From Methylibium sp. Root1272 (GTDB taxonomy: Bacteria; Pseudomonadota; Gammaproteobacteria; Burkholderiales; Burkholderiaceae_C): a DNA stretch of 64,000 bases. Below are positions 1 to 6,803 of the stretch, one piece after another. A model generated the notes under the pieces. It was not told the DNA's origin. It saw nothing but the letters and a program-made list of their open reading frames with translations, and searched no databases. The first letter of the stretch is position 1. Each line of letters opens with the position of its first letter. The translations under genes were made by a program, and so were the position numbers. The stretch is taken from assembly GCF_001425905.1 (NCBI RefSeq), contig NZ_LMDY01000015.1:124001-188000 (forward strand), given 5' to 3'.

Positions 1-1058
1 CCGACGGCAGCCGCCGCTACGCGACGCTGCGCCACTACGCCGGCCGCGGTGTCGTCACCACCGCCACCTATGCCGCGCGCACCTACGGCGTGAACTCCGG
101 CATGGGCCTGATGAAGGCGGCGGCACTGGCGCCCGACGCGGTGCTGCTGCCGGTCGACTTCGACGAGTACCGGCGCTACTCGAGGCTCTTCAAGGCGGCG
201 GTGGCCGAGGTCGTCGGCGACACCCCGCCGCTGATCGAGGACCGCGGCGTCGACGAGATCTACATCGATCTCTCCGCCCAGCCTGGCGTTGCAGCCGACC
301 GCGGCGTGGCGCTGGCGCGTGCCATCAAGGCCCGCGTGCTCGAACGCACCGGGCTCAGCTGCTCGATCGGCGTGACGCCGAACAAGCTGCTGAGCAAACT
401 CGCCTCCGAGCTCGACAAGCCCGACGGCCTGACCATCCTGCGTGAAGCCGACATCGAGGCGCGCATCTGGCCGCTGCCGGCCCGGCGCATCAACGGCATC
501 GGCCCCAAGGCCTCGGCGAAGCTCGAGGCGCTGGGCATCCGCACGATCGGCGAGCTGGCTGCCGCCGACCCGGCCTGGCTGCTGGACAACTTCGGCCAGC
601 ACTACGGCACCTGGCTGCACGCCGCCGCCCACGGCCGCGACGAACGGCCCGTGGTAACGCACAGCGAGCCGGTCAGCCTGAGCCGCGAGACCACCTTCGA
701 CCGCGACCTGCACCCGCGCAGCGACCGCGCAGAGTTGTCGGCCATCTTCACGCGGCTGTGCGAGCAGGTGGCCGACGACCTGCAGCGCAAGGGCTATGTC
801 GGCAAGACCATCGGGCTGAAACTGCGCTACGACGACTTCAAGACGGTGACACGCGACCTGACGCTGCCGGCCCCGGTGGACGACCTCGCGGCGATCCGTC
901 GCGCGGCCGGCGAATGCCTCAAGCGCGCACCGCTCGAGCGGCGGCTGAGGCTGCTGGGCGTGCGCGTGGGCTCGCTGTCGCGCACGAGCGATCGTGTCAC
1001 GTCGGCAACATCGCAGCCGCTTGCGCTACCGCACACGCGATCGCTGTTCGACGACTGA
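1..1058 (+). CDS. dinB: DNA polymerase IV (Y-family translesion polymerase), 5'-truncated by window edge
   Basis: Error-prone polymerase that copies past damaged bases. The reading frame is already open at base 3 and the true start lies upstream of the window. The first visible residues, RGVVTTATYAARTYGVNSGM, are the Y-family segment that normally reads RGVV-A-SYEAR-FGV-S-MP. The second catalytic acidic motif is present as GVDEIYID (usually SxDExYLD), followed by the thumb region with SIGVTPNKLLSKLASELDKP and the little-finger domain to the stop. The C-terminus (RSLFDD) has no obvious QLxLF-type clamp-binding motif. Family assignment is secure; the first part of the palm domain cannot be seen. 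Confidence 0.93.
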   Translation, partial: DGSRRYATLRHYAGRGVVTTATYAARTYGVNSGMGLMKAAALAPDAVLLPVDFDEYRRYSRLFKAAVAEVVGDTPPLIEDRGVDEIYIDLSAQPGVAADRGVALARAIKARVLERTGLSCSIGVTPNKLLSKLASELDKPDGLTILREADIEARIWPLPARRINGIGPKASAKLEALGIRTIGELAAADPAWLLDNFGQHYGTWLHAAAHGRDERPVVTHSEPVSLSRETTFDRDLHPRSDRAELSAIFTRLCEQVADDLQRKGYVGKTIGLKLRYDDFKTVTRDLTLPAPVDDLAAIRRAAGECLKRAPLERRLRLLGVRVGSLSRTSDRVTSATSQPLALPHTRSLFDD

Positions 1059-1117
1059 GGTGCTGCTGACATGCCGCAGCCTGTCAGGCGCGCAACTTGC
1101 AGCCCGGGGCGATGGAA

Positions 1118-1151
1118 TGATGTCCTCGACTCCGCAGTGCCCAGGACATCA
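1118..1151. promoter_or_regulatory. perfect 9-bp inverted repeat between dinB and the DUF3034 gene
   Basis: TGATGTCCT (1118-1126) is followed after 16 bases by its exact complement AGGACATCA (1143-1151). It lies 60 bases after the dinB stop and 49 bases before the chosen DUF3034 start. It could be an operator for the DUF3034/haemoglobin pair or the stem of a dinB terminator. There is no T-tract after the right arm, which weakens the terminator reading. I do not recognise the motif as the site of a known regulator. Confidence 0.35.
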
Positions 1152-1199
1152 CGAACTCCCACGGCACTGTGGCCTCTTTCGTCGGTGGTTGGAGCCTCC

Positions 1200-2141
1200 A
1201 TGTCATTCAAAGTCGTGCGCCGCGGGCGACACGTGACCTCATCGGTCGGCATCGCCCTGTCCGTCCTCATGCTTCTGGCGGCATCGACCACCGCGTCGGC
1301 CGAAGGCCGTTCGCGCGAAGGCAAACTGCTGTTGACCGGTGGCGTCAGCAGCATCGACGGCGCGGCCGGCGGCGGTCTGACGCCCTGGGCATTGACCGGC
1401 AGCTATGCCAGCGTCGGCCAGTTCGGCGCGAGCGCCTACCTGACCCGCCTGAGGACGCAGGACTACGGGCTCACCGGCTACGGCGTCGCCGCCAGCTTCG
1501 ACGAGCGCATCGAGCTGTCGCTGGCCCGCCAGGACTTCGACACCGGACGCACCGGCACCGCGCTCGGCTTGCCCGGCCTGCGGCTGAAACAGGACATCTT
1601 CGCGGTGAAGCTCAGGATCGCCGGCGATGCCGTGCTGGACAGCGACACCTGGATGCCGCAGATCGCCGTCGGTCTGGAGCACAAGCGGCTCGACGCCGGC
1701 GGCCTGGCGCCGACGCTCCAGGCCCTGGGCGCGAACGACCGCGGCACCGACGTCTACTTCAGCGCCACCAAGCTCCTGCTGGCGCAGGGCGTGCTGCTCA
1801 ACGCGACGCTGCGGGCCACCAAGGCCAACCAGAACGGCCTGCTCGGCTTCGGCGGCACGGCGCACGACCGCTACAAGCTGCTGCCCGAGTTCTCCGTCGC
1901 CTGGCTGCTGCGCCGCGATCTGGCGATCGGCGCCGAGTACCGCTTCAAGCCGGACAACCTGAACCCTTCGCTGCTCGGCGAAGGCCTGAAGGAAGACGAC
2001 TGGAAGGATCTTTTCATCGCCTGGGCTCCGGGCAAGAACCTGTCGCTGACGCTGGCCTGGGTCGATCTCGGCAAGATCGTTCCTGCCGTCGTCGACCGGC
2101 GCCAGAGTGGCGTCTACGTTTCGGCCCAGGTGGCGTTCTGA
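1200..2141 (+). CDS. DUF3034 family outer-membrane protein
   Basis: Predicted exported outer-membrane beta-barrel of 313 residues. I chose the ATG at 1200 because GGAG sits at 1191-1194 and because a typical signal peptide follows (basic N-terminus, hydrophobic core ending ASTTASA). The mature N-terminus EGKLLLTGGVSSIDGAAGGG is characteristic of DUF3034. The rest is alternating short strands and the protein ends VSAQVAF, with the C-terminal Phe expected for BamA-inserted barrels. No function is established that I know of. It is followed after 28 bases by an exported haemoglobin and the two are probably co-transcribed. Confidence 0.8.
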   Translation: MSFKVVRRGRHVTSSVGIALSVLMLLAASTTASAEGRSREGKLLLTGGVSSIDGAAGGGLTPWALTGSYASVGQFGASAYLTRLRTQDYGLTGYGVAASFDERIELSLARQDFDTGRTGTALGLPGLRLKQDIFAVKLRIAGDAVLDSDTWMPQIAVGLEHKRLDAGGLAPTLQALGANDRGTDVYFSATKLLLAQGVLLNATLRATKANQNGLLGFGGTAHDRYKLLPEFSVAWLLRRDLAIGAEYRFKPDNLNPSLLGEGLKEDDWKDLFIAWAPGKNLSLTLAWVDLGKIVPAVVDRRQSGVYVSAQVAF

Positions 2142-2169
2142 CGCCCTTCACGATTTCGCGAGCCACACC

Positions 2170-2601
2170 ATGAAGCGTCTCCTGATCACCCTGAGCTGCG
2201 CGCTGGGCGCACTCACCGCCTCCGCACAATCCACGCCGCCCGACGATGCGCTCTACCAGGCTCTCGGCGGCACGCCCGGCCTGACGAAGCTGATGGACGA
2301 TTTCGTGCCGCGGCTCACGGCCGATCCGCGCATCGCTGAGTTCTTCAAGGAAACCAAGCTGTCGGAACTGAAGAAGCAACTCGTCGACCAGTTCTGCGTG
2401 GTGTCGGGCGGCTCCTGCATCTACGAAGGCGAGACCATGAAGAACTCCCACGCCGAGATGAAGATCCGCAAGTCCGACTTCAATGCGCTGGTCGAGGTGC
2501 TTCAGCAGTCGATGGACCAGCAGGGCATCCCCTTCACCGTGCAGAACCGGCTGCTCGCGCGGCTGGCGCCGATGCACCGCGACATCGTCAACACGCGCTG
2601 A
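2170..2601 (+). CDS. exported group 1 truncated haemoglobin
   Basis: Small globin of 143 residues with a clear Sec signal peptide (LLITLSCALGALTASAQS). The globin core starts LYQALGGTPGLTKLMDDF. The probable proximal haem ligand is the His in KNSHAEMKI, the TrHb1 F-helix position. Two Cys flank a short insertion (FCVVSGGSCIYEGE) and could form a disulphide, which would fit a periplasmic location. The ATG at 2170 starts the signal peptide; upstream in-frame codons only extend it. Truncated globins bind O2 or NO; export suggests gas binding or NO detoxification in the periplasm, but that is inference. The gene follows the DUF3034 gene. Confidence 0.85.
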   Translation: MKRLLITLSCALGALTASAQSTPPDDALYQALGGTPGLTKLMDDFVPRLTADPRIAEFFKETKLSELKKQLVDQFCVVSGGSCIYEGETMKNSHAEMKIRKSDFNALVEVLQQSMDQQGIPFTVQNRLLARLAPMHRDIVNTR

Positions 2602-2632
2602 AGTTCGATCTACTTCCGCGTGCGTTGACTGC

Positions 2633-2854
2633 GCGCTGCTGACCAGGGCGCCGGGTGAACGGCTGCGTTCGTGTCCGCCGTGCCGGGCTCACGCCCGGCC
2701 CTCCTCCTCGACCTCACTTCGCCGCTCACCCAACGCCCTGGTCGCACGAACCATCGTGGCATGCGAAGGTCTTTGGACCCCTGCCGTCCGCGGTGTATCG
2801 AAGCGCCGTGACGGGCCGCTGTGTGGAGCGAGGTAGAGGAGGAGCGGTCGGCCC
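2633..2854 (+). repeat. structured dispersed repeat, copy A
   Basis: This ~222-bp intergenic element is highly similar to 28884-29108 in the same orientation; for example both contain GGTGTATCGAAGCGCCGTGA and GTAGAGGAGGAGCGGTC. Arms 2638-2663 and 2721-2745 are near-complements (GACCAGGGC against GCCCTGGTC). Inside them is a perfect 7-bp hairpin, GCCGGGC-TCAC-GCCCGGC (2682-2699). A second inverted relation links the right end (AGGAGGAG, 2836-2845) with the internal CTCCTCCTC (2701-2709). No convincing gene is present. It fills most of the 350-base gap 2602-2951 between the convergent haemoglobin and AgmX-like genes; I see nothing else there. Confidence 0.8.
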
Positions 2855-2951
2855 ACAGGGCGGACCGCGGGGGACACGAGCGCAACACAGCGGCCCGGCG
2901 CGGCGCCCTCTCCACCGCTCAACAGACAGCCCTCCGCACGAAGCAACGAGA

Positions 2952-4067
2952 TCAGGACGGCAGGAAATCCACCGGCCAGGACACCACCATCTGCTCCACG
3001 TCCTTCGCGCCGAAGTCGAACTGCCTCACGCGGGCCAGCAGCTTGCCTTCCAGCTCGGTCGCATGCAGTTCGCTCGACACGATGCGCACGCCCACCACGT
3101 CGCCGGCCGGCGCGATCTTCAGTTCGAGCACCACCTTGCCCTGCAGCGACGGATCCTCGCGCAGCGCGCGGTTGTAGAGCGCATAGATCGCGCCCTTGTT
3201 GCGCTCAAACACGAGCTTGATCTCCTCGATCGAGCGAGAGGCCTTGCCGCTGCCGCTCTTGGTGAGCGTGCCGCCGGCCCCTGCCCCGCCGCCGCCACCT
3301 CCCCCACCACCGCTGCCGCCACCTTTGCCGGCCACCCCGCCACCGCCCGGGCCGCCGCCACCGCCACCGCCGGCCACGCCCTCCACCAGCGTGGTCGCGC
3401 GGCCGGCAAGACCGCCGCCTCCGGTGTCGCGGCTGTAGGCCGCGGTGTTGATGCCACCACTGCCCTGGCCGGCGTTCGACGTGATCAGCGCGCGCGCGGG
3501 CGTGCCGGCCTCGGTGCCGGCACCGACGCCCACGCCCTTGCCGGTGCCGACGCCCGGCCCCTGCTTGATGTCCTTCTGCAACTGCACCGCGACCGGCGCA
3601 CCACGGATCTCGGCCAGTTGATCGGCCATCGCCAGCAGGCCCACGCCGGCGGCCTTGCGGCGCGCGGCCTCGGCCACCTCACCCGGCGGCTTGCCGGCCA
3701 CCGGCTGGCGCGCCTCCGGCACCGGACGGCGCACGGTCTCGGGATCCCGGCTCGGCGGTTTGCTGGTCGAGCCGATCGGCTTCGGGTCGGCCTGCGGCGG
3801 CAGGGCCGCTGCCTTTGCCGACGTCGGGGGTGGCGGCGGGGGCACCGGCTTCTGTTCCAGCACCAGCTTGGCCAGGCGCGGCGGCAGTTCCACCGGCGCA
3901 GCGCGATCCTCGACCGGCCGCGGCATCAGCAGCAGCGCCAGGCACAGCAGCACGCAGGCGACCAGCACGACACGCAGGATGCGGCGGAAGCGCGCCTCGT
4001 CCTCCAGCGCCACCGCCCAGGGCAGCAGCGGCGCGCGGAACGAGATCGAAGCGGCGGCGGCACTCAT
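2952..4067 (-). CDS. AgmX/PglI-type TonB-like energy transducer
   Basis: Inner-membrane anchored, periplasm-spanning protein of 371 residues, last gene of the long minus-strand operon. It has a short cytoplasmic N-terminus, one membrane helix around residues 30-48 (ILRVVLVACVLLCLALLLM), then Pro-rich linkers including a PVPPPPPP run. A low-complexity Gly-rich region follows at about residues 225-270. The C-terminal domain of about 100 residues begins RSIEEIKLVFERNKGAIYAL and resembles the AgmX/PglI C-terminal fold, known from gliding-motility proteins and related to TonB. The start overlaps the end of the ExbD gene by 4 bases. The expected role is to transmit ExbB/ExbD motor force to an envelope partner; the partner is not known. 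Confidence 0.8.
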   Translation of the reverse strand: MSAAAASISFRAPLLPWAVALEDEARFRRILRVVLVACVLLCLALLLMPRPVEDRAAPVELPPRLAKLVLEQKPVPPPPPPTSAKAAALPPQADPKPIGSTSKPPSRDPETVRRPVPEARQPVAGKPPGEVAEAARRKAAGVGLLAMADQLAEIRGAPVAVQLQKDIKQGPGVGTGKGVGVGAGTEAGTPARALITSNAGQGSGGINTAAYSRDTGGGGLAGRATTLVEGVAGGGGGGGPGGGGVAGKGGGSGGGGGGGGGAGAGGTLTKSGSGKASRSIEEIKLVFERNKGAIYALYNRALREDPSLQGKVVLELKIAPAGDVVGVRIVSSELHATELEGKLLARVRQFDFGAKDVEQMVVSWPVDFLPS

Positions 4068-4555
4068 GTCGTCGCCTTCCGGGTGACCGCGAACGCCACG
4101 TCGCTGAAGTTGGCACGCGCGGCGGTGTACATCACCTTGCGCAGCAGACGGTAGGGGATGTCCTTGTCGCCCATGATCGTCACGGCCTTGCCTTGCGCCT
4201 CGTTCTCCTTGCGCAGCACCGGGCGGCTGGCCTGCAGGTCCAGCTCGGCCTTCAGCGGCGCGATCAGGTCGTCCTCGCCCGCCATGGCCTCGCCGACCGT
4301 GGCGACCTTGCGCCCATCGACGAGGATCTCCGTGCCGCTGACGGTTACGACGATGGTCTCGCGCGGTGTCTTCTCGGCGGTCGACTCGGGCAGCTTGACC
4401 GCGCGGCTGGTGCTCAGCACCTCCACGCCGGTGCTCGACATCAGGAAGAAGATCAGGATCGTGAAGATGTCGATCAGGGCCACGAGGTTCATGTCCAGAC
4501 CGTGGTTGTTGCGCGCCTTGCGTTCGGCGCGCTTCTGAAGCGGGGTGAGCTTCAT
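4064..4555 (-). CDS. exbD: ExbD/TolR-family biopolymer transporter, with the motor Asp
   Basis: Single-pass inner-membrane motor subunit of 163 residues. The helix reads NLVALIDIFTILIFFLM and contains the conserved proton-carrying Asp (residue 29). A periplasmic TolR/ExbD-like domain follows, with the typical ending of a conserved GDKDIPYRLLRKVM segment. It is paired with a second ExbD-like gene upstream, which lacks this Asp. It overlaps the AgmX-like gene by 4 bases, so the two are translationally coupled. The function follows from family knowledge: with the ExbB-like protein it forms a proton-driven stator. Confidence 0.9.
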   Translation of the reverse strand: MKLTPLQKRAERKARNNHGLDMNLVALIDIFTILIFFLMSSTGVEVLSTSRAVKLPESTAEKTPRETIVVTVSGTEILVDGRKVATVGEAMAGEDDLIAPLKAELDLQASRPVLRKENEAQGKAVTIMGDKDIPYRLLRKVMYTAARANFSDVAFAVTRKATT

Positions 4556-4568
4556 CGTCGACCTCTCC

Positions 4569-5081
4569 CTATTTCCTGGCGACGCTGATCGGAGCGTCGC
4601 CGATCGAGATGTCGGGGAACAGCGCCGCCGCAGGCGCCACCGCGTTGGCCTGTGCGGAAGCTGCCGTCGGCGCCTCGCGCATCGTGTCCATCACCTGCAC
4701 CAGCAGTTCGTAAGGCGTGTCGGGCTGGGCCAGCACGGTGGCGGTCGTGGTGTCCGGGAACTTGAGCTTGACCTGCTGCATCAGCAGCGACAGCGCGGCG
4801 AGGTCGTGATGCCCGGCGGTGGCCATGGGGATGCGCTGGATCAGCCCGCCGATGCGGTCGCCCACGTCCAGTGCGTCGGGGCGGATCACCACCTCGAGCT
4901 TCAGGTCGTCGACCTTGAGCTGCTCGACGCCGGACGACGGCGCTGGCAGCGTCAGTTCGAGCACCGACAGCCGCGTGAACACCGCGGTCGAGAGCAGGAA
5001 AGGCACCAGCACGACGATGACGTTGATGAACGCCGTGACCTCGAGCTGGGCCACGTTCTTGCGCAGGCGTCGGACACGCAT
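4569..5081 (-). CDS. second ExbD-like protein, conserved Asp replaced by Asn
   Basis: ExbD/TolR-related protein of 170 residues. The helix reads VTAFINVIVVLVPFLL: the position of the conserved proton-binding Asp (TolR D23, ExbD D25) is Asn20 here, coded by AAC. The periplasmic domain retains the family pattern, including PDTPYELLVQVMD near its end. It is placed between the ExbB-like gene (6 bases away) and the canonical ExbD gene (13 bases away). Two ExbD-like subunits with one ExbB-like subunit recalls the Myxococcus AglRQS motor. The Asp loss suggests this copy is structural rather than proton-conducting, which is inference. Confidence 0.82.
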   Translation of the reverse strand: MRVRRLRKNVAQLEVTAFINVIVVLVPFLLSTAVFTRLSVLELTLPAPSSGVEQLKVDDLKLEVVIRPDALDVGDRIGGLIQRIPMATAGHHDLAALSLLMQQVKLKFPDTTTATVLAQPDTPYELLVQVMDTMREAPTAASAQANAVAPAAALFPDISIGDAPISVARK

Positions 5082-5087
5082 GGTGGG

Positions 5088-5741
5088 TTACCTCGCCGGA
5101 GCCGATTCGGCCTTGATGCGCTGCACCAGGTTCAGGAAGCTGATCTTCGCGGCCTCCAGGCCGTCGACGATCTCGCTGGTGCGGGCCTGCAGGAAGGCAT
5201 GGATCAGCAGGAAGGGAATGGCCACCGACAGCGCGAAGGCGGTGTTGTTCATCGCGATCGAGATCGACGCCGACAGCAGCTCGGCCTTCTCGGCCGGGTT
5301 CACCGCGGCCACCGCGGTGAAGCCCTTGATCAGGCCGATGATGGTGCCCAGCAGGCCCACCAGCGTGATCACATTGGCGAAGGTCGCGATGTAGTGCGTG
5401 CGCTTCTCCAGGCGCGGCACGATCTCCATCATGCCTTCCTCCATCGCCGCGTCGATGTCCTCGCGGCGGCCCGGGCTCTGCATGCGCTGCAGACCATTGG
5501 CGACGATCTTGCCGATCGCGGCGTCCGATTTCTCGGTGACGCCCTGCACTTCCTTGAAGCGGCCGTTCTGCAGCAGCGGCAGCACCTGCGCCCACAGCTT
5601 GCGGTTCTGGCTGCGCGCGCGGTTCAGGAAGATGTAGCGCTCGATCGCGATCGACAGGCCGATGGCCATGATCGCAATGCTGAAGTAGATGGCGACGCCG
5701 CTGTCCTGAAAGAACTTGACGGCAAACTCGAGGATGCTCAT
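5088..5741 (-). CDS. exbB: MotA/TolQ/ExbB proton channel family protein
   Basis: Polytopic inner-membrane stator subunit of 217 residues. The first helix is at about residues 15-35, a long cytoplasmic loop follows, and two more helices come at about 95-140 and 150-185. The latter two carry the family residues in NVITLVGLLGTIIGLIKGF and SIAMNNTAFALSVAIPFLL. It would form the proton channel with the two ExbD-like proteins encoded just downstream. It belongs to the ExbB/TolQ family rather than to flagellar MotA, judging by length and by the ExbD partners. Confidence 0.9.
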   Translation of the reverse strand: MSILEFAVKFFQDSGVAIYFSIAIMAIGLSIAIERYIFLNRARSQNRKLWAQVLPLLQNGRFKEVQGVTEKSDAAIGKIVANGLQRMQSPGRREDIDAAMEEGMMEIVPRLEKRTHYIATFANVITLVGLLGTIIGLIKGFTAVAAVNPAEKAELLSASISIAMNNTAFALSVAIPFLLIHAFLQARTSEIVDGLEAAKISFLNLVQRIKAESAPAR

Positions 5742-5784
5742 GGGCTTCTCCTGTGACGAACTGGGTAAGGGGGAGGGACTCGGA

Positions 5785-6096
5785 TCAAGGACGGGCCGGC
5801 GCCGCCCCCGCAGGGCGGGGCTGCAACTGCGCGTCGTACTGGAGCTGGCGGCGGAACACGTCGCGGTCGATCGGTGCGAGCGCCTCGTCGAGCACGCTCA
5901 CTGCCGGTCGACCCGACAGATCGCCGGGCAACGGCTTCTTCCAGGGCACGATGTACAGCACCTTCGGCAACTCGCGGTTGCCGATGATCTGCGTGCGGTC
6001 GATGTCGGCACGGTCCTGCGCCCACGCCCCCGGCGCGGCGACCAAGGCAGCGACGGCGACACCGGCGAGCGCGCCGCAAAAGGACGACGGTCTCAT
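5785..6096 (-). CDS. small exported protein of unknown function
   Basis: 103-residue protein with a signal peptide (FCGALAGVAVAALVAAPGAWA). The ATG at 6096 is preferred: AAGGAG lies 6 bases upstream and the ATGA overlap joins it to the TPR lipoprotein gene. The mature part has a conserved-looking core, DRTQIIGNRELPKVLYIVPW, and a Pro/Ala-rich tail. I do not recognise a domain. Its position between the TPR lipoprotein and the ExbB gene suggests a periplasmic accessory of the motor complex. Confidence 0.7.
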   Translation of the reverse strand: MRPSSFCGALAGVAVAALVAAPGAWAQDRADIDRTQIIGNRELPKVLYIVPWKKPLPGDLSGRPAVSVLDEALAPIDRDVFRRQLQYDAQLQPRPAGAAPARP

Positions 6097-6803
6097 GGCT
6101 GCTCCTTGCGGCTCACCGCCACCGGCGGCGGCTTGCGGTTCTTCAGGTCGGCGACCCACTTCGCGACCTGCGCGTCGCCGCCCGGCGACAACGCCAGGTA
6201 GCGGTCGTAGAGCGCGAGGGCACGAGAGCCCTCGCCGAGATACAGGTCATGCAGGATGCCCAGGTTCAGCAGTGGCGACGCATAGGCGGCGTCGAGATCG
6301 ATGGCGCGCTCGTAGGCCTCGCGTGCCTTCGCGAACTCGCCCTGCTGGCGGTAGGCGATGCCGAGCTGGTTGAAATAGACCGCTTGCTGCGGGTTGGCGT
6401 GCACCGCCGCCTCGAGCTCGGCCACCGCCTCGGGCAGCCGGCCGGCCTGGCGCAGCAGCAGGCCCAGGTTGGCATGCGGGCCACCGAGCTCGGGGTTGGA
6501 CTTCACGATCGCACGCAGCCCGCGCTCGGCATCCGCCGGCCGGCCGGCACGCATCGCCTTGCGGGCCTCGTCGTAGGCACGCTGCACCGCGGGACTCACC
6601 GGCGTTTCGGCGACCACCGGTGCCGCCACGGGCTCGGGTGCCGCAGAGGCGGCTGGCTCTGACGCTGCGGGCGTCACCGCCTGCTGCAGCGCCTTCAAGG
6701 GCTGCTGCATGGCGGCGCAACCGCTCAGCACCGCGCCCAGCAGCAGCACGAGCCCGGCGACGCCGGTGAGAGACGACGAGCGGCGCTCTTCAGCGGATCG
6801 CAT
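6093..6803 (-). CDS. TPR-repeat lipoprotein
   Basis: 236-residue protein with a lipoprotein signal ending at LSGC (Cys about residue 29), then an Ala/Pro-rich linker. At least three TPR units follow between about residues 75 and 210; segments such as PHANLGLLLRQAGRLPEAVA and GEFAKAREAYERAIDLDA are typical. The +2 residue after the lipobox Cys is Ala, so outer-membrane sorting is likely. It overlaps the next gene by an ATGA junction and starts inside the end of the large TPR gene. Probable scaffold protein of the operon's complex. Confidence 0.82.
   Translation of the reverse strand: MRSAEERRSSSLTGVAGLVLLLGAVLSGCAAMQQPLKALQQAVTPAASEPAASAAPEPVAAPVVAETPVSPAVQRAYDEARKAMRAGRPADAERGLRAIVKSNPELGGPHANLGLLLRQAGRLPEAVAELEAAVHANPQQAVYFNQLGIAYRQQGEFAKAREAYERAIDLDAAYASPLLNLGILHDLYLGEGSRALALYDRYLALSPGGDAQVAKWVADLKNRKPPPVAVSRKEQP

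Noticed and set aside
3270-3440. Proline-rich plus-strand open frame with PPPPPP runs
   Set aside because: It is the complement of the Gly-rich linker in the AgmX-like gene.
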